NCBI GenBank assembly: GCA_030144725.1
Contig: JASKMD010000015.1
Span: forward strand, 9,054,520 to 9,118,519
Length of the DNA stretch: 64,000 nucleotides
Reading direction: 5' to 3'
From: Haematococcus lacustris
Lineage: Eukaryota; Chlorophyta; Chlorophyceae; Chlamydomonadales; Haematococcaceae
The translations under genes and the position numbers were made by a program. Shown here one piece after another: positions 1 through 11,322 of the stretch (the stretch's first letter is position 1; each line of letters begins with the position of its first letter). The notes under the pieces were generated by a model, which saw only the letters and a program-made list of their open reading frames with translations, had not been told where the DNA came from and searched no databases.

Positions 1-159
1 TGCCCCTGCCCCTGCCCCTGCCCCTGCCCCTGCCCCTGCCCCTGCCCCTGCCCCTGCCCCTGCCCCTGGCCCTGCCCCTGGCCCTGCCCCTGCCCCTGGC
101 CCTGCCCCTGGCCCTGCCCCTGCCCCTGCCCCTGCCCCTGCCCCTGCCCCTGCCCCTGC
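1..159. repeat. (CCCCTG)n hexanucleotide array
   Basis: The window opens in a near-perfect CCCCTG tandem array with a few GGCCCTG variants. It ends about 50 bases before a good 3' splice site (TGTGTGCAG, 201-209), so it probably lies in an intron of the SAM-domain gene that enters from the left. Confidence 0.9.
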
Positions 160-209
160 GACAGCTGTCACCACACCTTGTCACATCTCTCACTCTGTCT
201 TGTGTGCAG

Positions 210-1415
210 GCTGCAGCAGCAGTTGGAGGAAGCTGAGCAGCAGCTTGAAGAAGCTGAGCAGCAGCTGGCAGACATGGGCTACGGCGGTCGCTCCATGTCA
301 GGAGCCAGCAGCGGCCTCCACAGCCACAGACATGGAGGTCCAGGCAGCCACAACCACCCCCATGCACCCCCTTACCAAACTTACCAACCACCTCCAACCA
401 CTACCAACTACCCTCCCCAACCACCCCAACCGTCCCATGCAGCAGCAGCATCGCACTCGCACCTCACTCACTATCCCTCCTCTTCCATCACACCCACCAG
501 CACCAGCGCAGCCACCTCCTCCATAGGACGCCGCTCACATGCCCCAGAACGTGAGCAAGGGCCCCCAACCCGCCCTCCCACCCGTGCTGCCGCCGCCGCT
601 GCAGCCGCCGCAGCAGCAGCAGCAGCTGGCCGCTCCAGCCCCTTGACTTCGGCCATGACACACGCCCACCGGGGCTCAGCGGGGAGCAGGGCGGGGCCAT
701 GGGACGAGGGCGGGCGGCTGGGTCAGCAGCGGCGCCAAGACACCAGCTCCCTCCACCACCACCACCACCACCACCAGCAGCTCCACCAGCAGCACTTAGG
801 CATGGGGGCGTCTAGACCCCCTCCTGCTGCACCTCCTGCCAGCATGCCCATGGTGGAGGCGACACAGGCAGGCCCACGCCATGTATCACACTTCTCGCTG
901 CAGCCAGAGTCACACTTCAGGCCGGCCTCCCCACGGCCCGGGCGCAGTACCAGGAGCAGCAGCAGGGGCCCCCCACCCCCCAGCCAGTTCCCCCTGTCCA
1001 ACCTGTCAAGCATGCCTGGATCATACCAGCCACCGCCACAACTGACTGGTCAACAACCGCCGCAACCGACTCAACTGAAAACCCAGGGGTATGGGTCATC
1101 AGGCCTGAGGGCGGATCAGGGTGGGCATGCCCAGTACGGCGTGAGGCCCTCCCTGCCTGAGGAGGGGCACGGCCAGGGTGGGGTGGGTCCTGGAGGTGTG
1201 GGGCAGAGGGAGGGGCTGGGGGGGGTGGAGGCTGAGTGGGGGGCCTCACCCTTGGTCTCTGGCAGCCAAGTCCCTGACCTAACCTCTGACGCAACCACTG
1301 ACGGTACTCAGGGGAGGCAGCTTGAGCAGGAGGGGGAGGGCGGAGGGGAACTCACCGTGGCCCTGCCGCCCCCCCTCACCCAGCAGCAGCTGCAAGCCCA
1401 CAGGGCCCACCAAGC

Positions 1416-1456
<41 letters not shown>

Positions 1457-4363
1457 CTTGGCTGCGGGTGAGCAGTGAGGGGCCTTCACCGCCGCAGGCG
1501 TTCCAGCAAGAGGACTTCATGCAAGCCATACTCGCAGACGACGATGAAGAGGGGGAGGGCGAGGGGGGACAGGAGGGTGGGGCAGGCCCCCGGGGTCAAG
1601 AGGCAGCAGCAGCAGCAGCAGCGCTGGGCCTAAGGTCAGGGGGCGGGCGCACATCGCTGCACGCAGCCCGAAGCAGCCCAGACCTGACCGTGTTTGAGCA
1701 GCAGGGTGGGCATCAGCGGCGGCAGGGGCAGGGGGAAGGGCAAGGGCAGGGGCAGGGGCAGGGGGGCGGGCGGCGCTGCTCTATGGAGAGGTGTGGCCCC
1801 CCCGGGCAGCAAGGCCTGCGCTCCCCTAGCCACGCCAGCTCCCGCAGCTTCCACTCCCAGCCCCCCCCGCACCCCCCCGCAGCCACCCCAGCGGCCCCCC
1901 CCGGCCCCCTACCCCCCTCCAGCCTCTACGCCCCCTCTGGGTCGCAGCAGAGCCAGGGGGAGTGGGGGCTGCAGCCGTACCAGGCCTCAGTGGTGGCAGA
2001 CATGGCCTGGATGGGCAGAGGCAGCGTAAACAGCTCCCTGGGCCAGTCTGCTCTGGGGGGGTCCTTGCATGGGGGGCGGCGGCTGGAGGGCCAGGGCCAG
2101 GGCCAGGCAGCTGGGCGACAGGCAGCTGTGACGGCGGCAATGGGGCGGCTGCAGCAGGGGGAGGCTGGGTCCTGGCCTCTCAACTCCATCCTCAGCACTC
2201 ACTCCTCATTTACTTCAAACCCCAGGTCTTCCATCCCGTACCCCACACTGCCCATGGCTGCCGCCATGCAACCCAGTGCGGCGCATGGGGCGGAAATGCA
2301 TGGGGCACACATGGGCAGTCACACCCCGGCACACAGCTACACTCCTGCGGTCACACCGCCAGAAAGTGTGGCAGTCAGTGAGGCAGGGTACCCTGCAGGG
2401 TTAGGCATGCAGGTGCATGCAGGCATGGGGCATGGGACTCGCATGGGCTCTGGCATGGAGGCCCAGCACCCAACCCAACTGAGCTTGGCGCATAAACGTG
2501 ATGGCACAGCCATTGTGCAGCTGCTGCATGTGAGTCGAGCAAGCTGGGGGTGGGGAGCGGCAAGGGGGCGGCAGGGGCAAGGGGGCAAGAGGGGCAGGTA
2601 AATCGGGTGCGTGAGGAGGGGGAAATGGGAAGGGCAGGGTACAAGAGGGGAGGGGAAGAGGGAGGGGCAGGGCCAGGGGCAGGGCCAAGATAGGGTAACG
2701 GGCAATAGCGGCTGCTGGTGGTTGCCGTCGCATTCCATCATTTTCCTTCTCCCTTCCCTCCCTGCCCACCCCTTCCACCCTCACCTCCCTCCCCCTCACC
2801 TGCTGCTGCCCTGCACCCCCGGAGCAGGAGGTGGGCCTGCAGCAGTACACCCAGCTGATGGTGGACGAGGAGATGACGCCTGAGCTGCTGCAAGGCATGA
2901 CCAACACGGAGCTGCAAGAGCTGGGCGTGGCCACAGTGGGTGGGGTGGGGGGCGAGGTGTACATAGAGTGGCAGGGGGAGAGGCGAGGGGGTGGGAGCGG
3001 CGTAGGGGTGGGGAGTTTGTGGTCGCCAGAGCAGGGACATGAGCTGCACTCCAAAGGAGGGTTAGGATGTGGACATGGGGCAGGGTTGACATGCCTCCTC
3101 CTCCCTCACCTCACCTCACCTCACCCGTCCTTCCTATCCTTCCGCTTCCTCCCCCCCATGCGTCCTCCAACACCCCAACAATGCCAAGAACCAGTTGCAC
3201 CAAGCCAGTGTGCACCATGCGGCATGGTGCGGCCGCGCAGCTGCAACATGTGGCAACTCCCAGGTTCAGCTGCAACATGTGGCCCTCACCTACAGGCTGG
3301 TGCCCGGCGCCGCCTCATGGCTGGAGTGGAGCGCTACCTGGCCCCCGCCAGCTTCCCTGGCCCCCCTACCAGCCCCCTTGGGGCAGCCCCAGCCGCTTCC
3401 CACCGGCAGCAGCAGCAGGCCCTGTCGTCAGCTGCCAGGAACAGCGCCTCCGGCACCAGCGTCAGCAGCAGCAGCAGGGCCAGAGGGGGCCCCCCTGCCC
3501 CACAGCTGCAGCAGCAGGGGGCAGGGGGCAGCCTTGGCAGGGACGCTGGCCCTAGGGGGACCCCCTCCAGCCCCTCCCCTGCCTTACCTGGGCAGCTGGG
3601 GTTCAACCCAGGTAAGGAGCTGGCTCTGTGTTCTTACCACCCCTGCCTGCACACACCCCTCCCTGATTCACCTCCTCCCACCTCCCACCTCCCATGTCCC
3701 TTCCATCTCATCTGCCATCACACACACCTCCCTTCCTCCCTCCCTGCGGGATTGCTAGGCTACCTGCCCACCCATTCCCCCACCCACCCACCCACCCACC
3801 CACCCACCCACCCACCCACCCACCCACCCACCCACCCACCCACCCACCCACCCACCCACCCACCCACCCACCCACCCACCCACCCACCCACCCACCCACC
3901 CACCCACCCACCCACCCACCCACCCACCCACCCACCCACCCACCCACCCACCCACCCACCCACCCACCCACCCACCCACCCACCCACCCACCCACCCACC
4001 CACCCACCCACCCACCCACCCACCCACCCACCCACCCACCCACCCACCCACCCACCCACCCACCCACCCACCCACCCACCCACCCACCCACCCACCCACC
4101 CACCCACCCACCCGCCTGCTTACCTGCTGACAGGCCTGAGCCACCCACCCCTGCCTGGCCTAATGGCCGTACCCCCCTCCGCCTTCCAGCTGCACGGCGA
4201 GCAGGTTGCGGAGCAGTGCATGGCCTCTGGCCCCCAGCCGCCCCAACCCCAGCAGCCTGTGTCTGCTAGCAACAGTGGCAGCAGCAGCCAGGGGCAAGGC
4301 TTGGGCGCCCCAGGAGGGACCGCCGACCCCTATGCACTGGCACTGGATAGCCAGTTGTACTGA
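210..4363 (+). CDS. SAM-domain protein with long low-complexity region (5' partial)
   Basis: The 3' part of a multi-exon gene. My model is exons 210-2529, 2828-2935, 3296-3611 and 4134-4363, all GT-AG with compatible phases; the first exon starts in mid-codon, so the gene begins left of the window. The protein opens with a short heptad-like coiled coil (LQQQLEEAEQQLEEAEQQL), followed by about 750 residues rich in Gln, His, Ala, Ser, Gly and Pro, with poly-Ala, poly-His and poly-Gln runs. The end of exon 1 plus exons 2 and 3 form a sterile alpha motif: AIVQLLHEVGLQQYTQLM, then LLQGMTNTELQELGV, then GARRRLMAGVERYL, matching the family pattern GLxxY...LLxLTxxDLxxLGV...GxRRRLLxAI. SAM domains mediate protein-protein or RNA contacts; no enzymatic domain is visible, so the partner and role are unknown. 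The acceptor of the last exon (4133) was chosen because it keeps frame; the AG at 4189 would shift frame. Confidence 0.72.
3777..4113. repeat. (CCCA)n tetranucleotide array in an intron
   Basis: About 335 bases of almost uninterrupted CCCA sit in the last intron of the SAM-domain gene, between the donor at 3612 and the acceptor at 4133. The array is open in every frame, which produces artificial Thr-His-Pro-Pro or Gly-Gly-Trp-Val reading frames. The G-rich strand, (TGGG)n, has strong G-quadruplex potential. Confidence 0.95.
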
Positions 4364-4661
4364 GGCTGTGGGCACGTTCCCTGGAGCCTGGCATTGGGCA
4401 GCTTAGGGCCATGTCTTGAGCTGTAGAGGAGGTCAGGTCCGGCCATGCAGCTGACGCTAACGTGATTGGTTGACCTTGGGCCGGGGAGGTGGCCAGGCAC
4501 CTAGCTTGATGGGGTAGAGGAGGCTCGGTGAGGCAGCCTGGCCAGCGCAGGGCACTGAACTAGGGTTTCTGTTCTCTTCGACGGACTTGGGCTGCAGTTG
4601 GAAGGAAGCTGGGCACAGGGCGCTGGGTGAATCAGGATGTCTAGGTAGCATCATGTCAGAT

Positions 4662-4702
<41 letters not shown>

Positions 4703-5284
4703 GGACTGCAGGTGAGGCAGGGGCAGGGGCACGGCTCGAGGCGGTCATGTCTCCAGTGCCCCTAGCCAGCAACAGCAGCAGGGCTAGCAGGAGAGGTGCA
4801 ACAGCAGGAACTGGTGCACTAAGCAAGTTATGGGGGCAAGTCAGCTGGGGGAGGGGAGGGGGGGGCAAGCAAGCATGTGTACTCTTTATAGGCTCACCTG
4901 ATCCACGGGGATTCCGTGGGTCGCTGTATTGGGAGTTGCTTGCAAGGTGATGGCCTGGGAGCGTGTCTAGAGTTGGCTGATAGCTAGTAGTGTCCTAGTT
5001 GCTTTCTTGTTAGACACGGCGCGTGGACCAGTGCTATGCTGACTGTTTAATTAGCTGGCGCTGAGCAGCTGGTTGACGATGTACATGGACGGTATAGATG
5101 ACGGTTGACGGTGTACTGCAGACACTGGATGTAACACTGGGGTTAGCAACGAATATGTTTATTTGAGTGAGCTTGTCAAAGTCGTGCACATTTTAAATGG
5201 CATGGGCTGGTATGAACATGCCATGCGGAAACTTTGAGGACTGTTGGTAATAGTCGACCTGTGCAGCAGCTTTGCGTCGTAGCT
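4364..5284. other. 3' UTR of the SAM gene and upstream region of RPB12
   Basis: No further gene is visible here. The first part is the likely 3' UTR of the SAM gene, containing a perfect (CAG)13 run at 4663-4701. The part after about 5150 must contain the RPB12 promoter and 5' UTR; I see no clear TATA box. Confidence 0.6.
5130..5134 (+). terminator. TGTAA polyadenylation signal
   Basis: TGTAA is the usual chlorophyte nuclear poly(A) signal. This copy lies about 770 bases after the SAM-gene stop and 150 before the RPB12 start, a sensible end for the first transcript. Confidence 0.5.
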
Positions 5285-5455
5285 ATGAGCGGGCAGGGCG
5301 CCGCCTACACGGCGCAAGGCGTGCCCTACATCTGCGGGTCGTGCGGCTCCGAGGCTCCCATCAGGCCTGGTGACGTGATTCAGTGTCGAGAGTGCGGGTG
5401 TAGAATCCTGTACAAAAAGCGGACAAAGCGCGTTGTGCAGTTCGAAGCTCGATGA
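5285..5455 (+). CDS. RPB12: RNA polymerases I/II/III subunit RPABC4 (RPB12)
   Basis: An intact 56-residue single-exon gene. It encodes the small zinc-ribbon subunit shared by nuclear RNA polymerases I, II and III, which sits on the second-largest and RPB3 subunits and is needed for polymerase assembly and promoter opening. The zinc ligands are visible as C17-x2-C20 and C34-x2-C37 (ICGSCGSE ... IQCRECGCR). They are followed by the family's near-invariant basic tail [17 protein letters not shown]. Human and yeast orthologues are 58 and 70 residues. The start at 5285 gives a short unstructured leader ([15 protein letters not shown]) typical of the family; an in-frame TTG further upstream is ignored. 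The stop is TGA at 5453-5455. Confidence 0.97.
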   Translation: MSGQGAAYTAQGVPYICGSCGSEAPIRPGDVIQCRECGCRILYKKRTKRVVQFEAR

Positions 5456-7703
5456 CAGTGCCCGCCGAGGAATTCTGCCTGGGTATTGCTCAGCCGCCTG
5501 GCGTGGCCGAGGGCCAAGTGCCCTACTGCAGAAGGCTGGGAGGCCTGCGGTAGCGGCCTCAGACCCACAACTGGCCTGTGCCCTTAGGCCGAAGCCCACA
5601 CCTACTGACAGCAGCCAGTGCCCACCTCATCAGCGCCAGGCACCAACAGATTCAGGTGTCCAGCTTCCACATGATGAGCAGCCGGACAATTGGCGTTGGA
5701 GGCACAGAATCTGTCTGTACAGACTGGCTTGAGGGCCTGGGGCCTGTTCGCAGTTTAAGAGGGCCAGGCAGCCTGGCGGTCCAAGCGCAGCATGGCTGCA
5801 ACATGGCTGTACTCGACCACATGACAATTGGGCTGGCCAACTGACGTGGAGACTGACACTGCAAGGGTTGCAGGGAGGTGGCTGGGTGGTTGAGGTGATG
5901 GTCTTGACTGGTCTGGTCCTGTGGCTGTGCTGGGCTGTGTTGTGTGCTGCCGGTCCAGGGAAGCAGCCAGGCACTGGGCTAATCAGGGCCTGGTCCTGCC
6001 TGGCTATGTGGCTGTGCTGGGCTGTGTGTTGTGCTGCTGGCCTAGGCTAGAGAGGGAGGGAAGGAAGCAGCCAGCTGCTTGGCCTGGCTGGGGGTCGTGG
6101 CGGCAGACAGAAGCAGCCAGGGCAGGGCTGATCAAGGCAGGGTGTGGTGGCAGCTGTGGCATCTCGGGCAGCTGGGTATGAGTGTGGGTAGTAGTGTGAC
6201 CTGGTGGCCAGGCTGTGTGTTGTAGGTGGCAGGTGTGATGCCCTGCAGCGTGTGCAGCAGTCAGGCCAGCAGCCAGCCCCAGGTGGTGCCCCTGACTGCT
6301 GCCAAGGGCTCCTCCAGCCTGGCTGCTGCAGTGTGGCTGCACCACCAAGGCCAGGGCAGCAGCAAGGGTGGCAGGTGGGGCAGGGCGGTGCAGTGCTGGT
6401 CTGTGAGGAGACCCTGGCATGCTGGCTGGAGGGGCTGAGGTGTGCAGGCTGCAGGGGATGAGGCATGAGGCTGCTTACACCCTGCCTGGCTGTCTGCGGT
6501 CTATAAATAGGTGTGCTGCTGTTGGCCATGAGACAGCGGTCGCAGTTAGCTAGGTTACTTGTGTCATGGGTAGGGGCTGCGGCTATGGGTATGATGTTGT
6601 TGGTGGGCTTGTCTCATGTAGGCAGGTGGCATGATGTCCTGGTCGTGCAGTGATGATGACTGATCTAGCTCAGCAGTGCGAGTAGCAGCAGCAGTGCGAG
6701 TACACAAGCAACACAAGGCACAAGTGAGGCACTGCAGCTGACTGCCTCTGCTCAGTTCATTGTATCAGGTGCACATCGCAAAACCATACTGGCAATGAGA
6801 GGACAGATAACACACCTTCTTTGTAAGTGTAAGTTTGTTGTGAGTTTGACGTGCAAAGCGGCTTGCAAGCTCGACCCCGGCAGTGTTATGCAGCACAAGA
6901 CCCGGTGCAACAGATGTGTGTCTTGACCGCTTCCACAGCGGCCATCCTGTGTGTGCCAACGCCACTGCTTGTAACGATCAGTGCAGCAGTCAGCCAGCCA
7001 TTGCTAGGAGGGACCAGGTGAGGTGAACAACAACAGCTCATCAGCCCAGAGGAGGCATGTGTGCTGTGCTGCAGCAAGAGGCTGTGCATAGTGGTACCAC
7101 TGACCGCTGCCACAGTGCACCAAAGCCATGAGACCAGCAGCTTAAAAGAGTTCCACACTGGGGGTAGAGCTGGCTCCTCTTCTTGTGGCCACAGGCCCCC
7201 AGCCCAGGCCATGTAGCTGCACCCATGAACTACTGCCGTTGAGGGGTAGGGATTCCTTCCCACCCTCGTTTTAGCCCTAGCCCTAACCCGGCGGTGCTGG
7301 AACCTGGAGCGAAAGCCAGTGCATCACGCTGCATCGCAGTAATGCTCGACAGCCAAAGCCAGTGACGCAGCCCAGCCACAGACGTCACATGGGAGGTGAC
7401 GGCTGCTGGTCAGCTGACGATGGGGTTGCAGAGCAGTGCAGTAGTGCAGGCCAGTGGGTGCATCGGATGGTCGTAAGTACATGGAAAGGAGGTCAGTCAG
7501 ATAAGTACATGGCCGGGAGGATCAATCAGACAGATGAATACAGATCAGTGCAAGGCCTTTGGAGCTATCGTCTCGAACGTGCCGTCTTTTACTACGTCGC
7601 AGCGCAAGCTGCGCGGCGACGAGGCAGTGCTCCGTGAAAGTGGTTCCGTGAACCTACTCCTTAGCTTCTGCCTCATCCCCGCTACCCAAGGCCGATTTCT
7701 TCC
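5456..7703. repeat. Intergenic region ahead of OPR-like copy A, with tandem-unit repeats
   Basis: No coding gene is supported. Much of the region recurs in front of other array members: 6195-6410 is nearly identical to 13930-14150, and about 6570-7640 matches about 10385-11260 and 14290-15370, with a shorter match at 18360-18780. It is therefore part of the duplicated unit and should hold the promoter and 5' UTR of copy A. TGTAA motifs occur near 6823, 6829 and 6968, but I cannot assign them to RPB12 with confidence. Confidence 0.7.
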
Positions 7704-9979
7704 ATGCGCTCGTTCCGTGCGCGCATCTGCTCGCCGCGACCTGGGCATAGCATCGGCTGGGGTTTCCGTCCGGCTGTCCTCGTGCACAGTCCTGCGCCGC
7801 GTACTTGCCTCTTGCCCTGGCAGCCCAACGTGCCGTCGCGGACACTCAGCGCGCCAGCACACAGTGAGCGATGCAGCCTGCTGCCCCGACATGCTGCCAA
7901 GATACCGCTGCTATGGGGCAGCACGGCCGCTGCCAGGTGCTGTCTGCCACCCCGCTTAGCAATCTAGCCTAACCCAGCCTCAGTAGCATCAGGTAGACTG
8001 CATCAGTGCAGCAGTACAGTACCCGGCTCTTCCGTCTATGCCTTGCAGCCCTGCGCCAGTATGACCCGGCATCCCGACCCAAGCAGGACCTGGAGCAGCT
8101 GGTGTCAGCGGTGGAGGAGCTGCCCTTCCTGAGCAGCAGCAGCCAGGTCGAGCAGACGTCACAGCTGCTGTGGTGCTTTGCAGACTGGGTCAGGCGGCCG
8201 GAGAACAACAGAGCCCGCATGACCCAGGCCCAGTGCAATGCAGTGCTGGCCCTGCTGCAGCGCATGGCTGTGGGGGCTAGAGCTGGCAAGGCTGGGAATC
8301 CTCCTGAACATCAACCATTGCAGCAATTTGATGCACGGCAGCTGAACATGTCAGCCTGGTCCCTGGGCAAGCTCAAGCCCCACCTCCCTGCTGCCGCTGT
8401 CACTTCAGCCTGCACAGCCATTGCCCGCCACAGTGCCAGCAGTGAGGCCATGAAACGGGGCAGCTGGCGTGACTGGGGCAACCTGCTGCATGGCCTGGCC
8501 ACGGCTGGCATGCAGTGCAGCAGCAGCCCAGACCTGACCAGGCTGTGTGACCAGGCAGTGCAGCTGCTGCCTGAGAGGCTGGCGTGGGGTGTCGCCAGTC
8601 AGAACATCAGCATGACACTGTGGGCCATGGCCAAGTCAGGCTACACAGGCAGTGCCCAGCCCCTGCTGCAGTCAGTCACATCTGCCATCAGCCAGGGTGT
8701 GGTCATGAGGGATGCTAAGCCTCAGGAGTGGGCCAACCTGATCTGGGCTACCAGCAAGCTGCCTGGCTGCAGGGAGGAGGCAAGGCAACTGCTGGACCAG
8801 TTTGCAATCAGAGGAATGAGGGTGGTGGCGTACTTCAATGGTCAAGAGGTCAGCAACATCCTGTATGCCATGGGCCTTGTGCTGTGGCATGACAAGGAGG
8901 TCTACAGGCAGCTGGCTGAGAGGGCAGCACAGACACAACAGGTAGCCAATGGCCAAGACTGGGCTAATAGCCTGTATGGCCTGGCTCGCCTTGGCTACCT
9001 GGACAGCTCAGTGCGCAGCCTGGCAGCAGGGGTGGCCATGGCAGACCTGGCAGCCTTCACCACCCAGGCCATTGCCAACCTGCTGTATGCCAGGAGCATG
9101 TTCCTTGCCCTGTCCATCCACCAGGCAGTGTCATCAGGTCACAGCCAGCTGGCCAGTGAGCCGCAGCTGAACAGCATGGCAGCAGCACTGTGGAGGGAGT
9201 GCAGCAGGAGGGGACAGAGTAAGGGGCAGTGGAGTGATGAGAACCTCACTCAGGTACACACAGCCAATCAGTGGCTGCATGCCTGCACTGCAGGCCAAGT
9301 ATCCCTGGCAGCATCACCAGCATTGCAAAAGTTGGTTGCAAAGACAGAAACATGCAAGAAGAGCATCATTGTTAAGCTGCAGACTGTGTTAATGAAAGAC
9401 TGCAGCCAGCAGTTGGTTCAAGCGCTGGCAGCTGCTGGTCATGCTGAGGTGCAGCAGGCAGTGATCAGCCAGGATGGCACCTTTTGCACTCAGCTGTTGG
9501 TGCGGGGACCAAGGCTTAACAGGGGCACAAAGAGCATAGCCATTATGATGAGTTCTGACTTTCTTGAAGATGGCAGCATGTCAGGGGTGGTGGCTCATGT
9601 CAAGCTGCAGCAGCTGACACACTTTGATGCAGGGGTGGTGGTGAACAAAGCAGTCTTTGACCAGCTGGCCAGTGACAGTAAGCGGGCAGCCTTCATGCGT
9701 GAGCAGGTGCAGGCCAGCCTGCCTGAGGCTGAGGCGTGGCGGCAGCTGCTGCAGGCAGAGGAGGGTCACTGTGCAGGCCAGGTGGAGGCACCACCTGCAG
9801 CCACACCAGCAGCCCAGCAGCAGCAGCAGGCAGTCAGCGTGTCAGCTGGGCAGCAGGCAAGGCAGCAGGGCGCACTGCCCCTGCCAGCTGCCCAGGCCAA
9901 GAGTGCAGGCGCGCTCCCATCACAGCGGGCAGGCCAGGCACCAGGGCTGGTGCCCCGCCCAGTGCGGCCAAGGGTGTGA
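7704..9979 (+). CDS. OPR-like helical-repeat protein, copy A (intact)
   Basis: Two-exon model 7704-7863 and 8049-9979 (696 residues). The intron is GTGAGC...TTGCAG, phase 1, and the same splice design recurs in copies B and C. Exon 1 gives a basic, Ser/Arg-rich, acid-free leader (MRSFRARICSPRPGHS) typical of an organelle transit peptide. The body carries successive helical repeats of about 36-40 residues with cores such as NISMTLWAMAKSGY, EWANLIWATSKLPG, VSNILYAMG and DWANSLYGLARLGYLD. This pattern is what I expect of octotricopeptide repeats (OPR), which bind organelle RNAs and control their stability or translation. I see no clear RAP domain; the C-terminus is a variable segment followed by a Gln/Ala-rich tail ending RPVRPRV. 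Target RNA and organelle are unknown. The upstream in-frame GTG near 8006 is not needed once the exon is added. Confidence 0.75.
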
Positions 9980-11322
9980 GTCATGGGTAGATGGTGTAGT
10001 GGGTGAAGCTGGTAGGGCCAGCTGTGACTGGGTGGCTAAGGTGCTGGTCTGGCCTGGTCTGGCCTGGATGTACTAGGCTAGCGTTGTCCCGCCGGCCTAG
10101 GCAAGAGAGGGAGGGAAGGAAGCAGCCAGCCGCTGAGCCTGGCTAGGGGTCATCCAGGTCCAGGAGGTGCCATGCGTTGGCGGATTTGAGTATGGCTATG
10201 GGGTTGATGGTGTGCTGGTTGGTTTCGTATCTACTTGCCATGATTTCAACTGTGGCCTGATCGTGCGTTCAAAGGTATGAAATGGATGCTACAGTTTGTG
10301 TGCGGTCATGGTGTGGTTGGGTGTGGTGGTCGTTTGCTGCAGTCCTGAAAGTGGTGTCTCCAAGTTGTGCAAGCTCAGTTGTAGTGCAGCAGCAGTGCAA
10401 GCACACAAGCATGACAAATGAGGCACTGTGGCTGACTGCTGCTGCAAAGTTTCCCGTACCATGTGTTCTTGTGCGTCAGCTGCAGCGACATGCTGCACAT
10501 GGGATTGCCACACTGGCAGTGAGAGGTCAGACGAGAAGCCTACTTGTGAGTTTGACGTGCAAAGCGGCATGCAAGCTCGACCCCGGCAGTGTCATGCAGC
10601 ACAAGACCCGGTGCAACAAATGTGTGTCTCGACCACTACCACAGCAGCAAGCGTATCTGTGCCACTGCCACTACCTGTAACGGCCAGTGCAACAGTCAGG
10701 CAGCCATTGCCAGGTGGGACCAGGTGTGGTGAACAGCAACAGCTCATCAGCCCAGAGGTGCCATGTGTGTTGTGCTGCAGCAAGAGGCGCTGGGTGGTGG
10801 TATCACTGACCGCTGTCACAGTACACCAAAGCCATGAGACCAGCAGCTTGGAGGAGGTCCGCACTGGGGGTAGAGCTGGCTCCTCTTTCTGTAGCCACAG
10901 GCCCCCAGCCTCTGTGGCCTCCCTCCCACCCTCACCCTCCCTCCCTCCCACCCTCACCCTAAGCTAGTGCATCACTCTACATCACAGAGATGTTCGACAG
11001 CCAAAGCCAGTGACGCAGCTCATGCCACAGGTGCCACGGAGTCTGGTCAGCTGACGATGGATGCAGAGCAGTCGCGACGTACAGAACCAGTAAGTGCATG
11101 CAGAGGGTCTTTAGTGCATGGAAAGATGAGAAAGATGATCGGAAGGTCAGTGCATGGCGCCTGGGGTGATCGTGTCGTCATGCGGAGCGTATCGCCCGTT
11201 CCGTCTCAGACACGACTAGTCGCAAGCTGCGCAGCGACGAGGCAGTGATTCGTGAAAGTGGTACCCGTGAACCTACTCCTTAGCGCCTGCCTCACATACG
11301 CCCCTCGACGCCACTTCCTGCC
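9980..11322. repeat. Spacer between OPR-like copies A and B
   Basis: This is the second copy of the tandem-unit spacer. It begins with sequence similar to the flank of copy C (stop codon, GTCATGGGTAG, GGCCTAGGC...AGAGAGGGAGG). From about 10385 it matches about 6690-7640. No independent gene is supported; it should contain the 3' UTR of copy A and the promoter of copy B. Confidence 0.65.

Noticed and set aside
3694..4269. Long frames of repeated THPP or GGWV on both strands
   Set aside because: They are produced by the (CCCA)n array, which has no stop codon in any frame; the array lies in an intron.
7534..7959. An alternative 141-codon frame from the ATG at 7534 as first exon of copy A
   Set aside because: It does not join the body in a compatible phase at the conserved donor, whereas the ATG at 7704 does so in copies A and C.
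9770..9979. A RAP domain at the C-terminus of the OPR-like proteins
   Set aside because: I see none of the expected LEVDGPxHF or similar core; the region is a Gln/Ala-rich tail.
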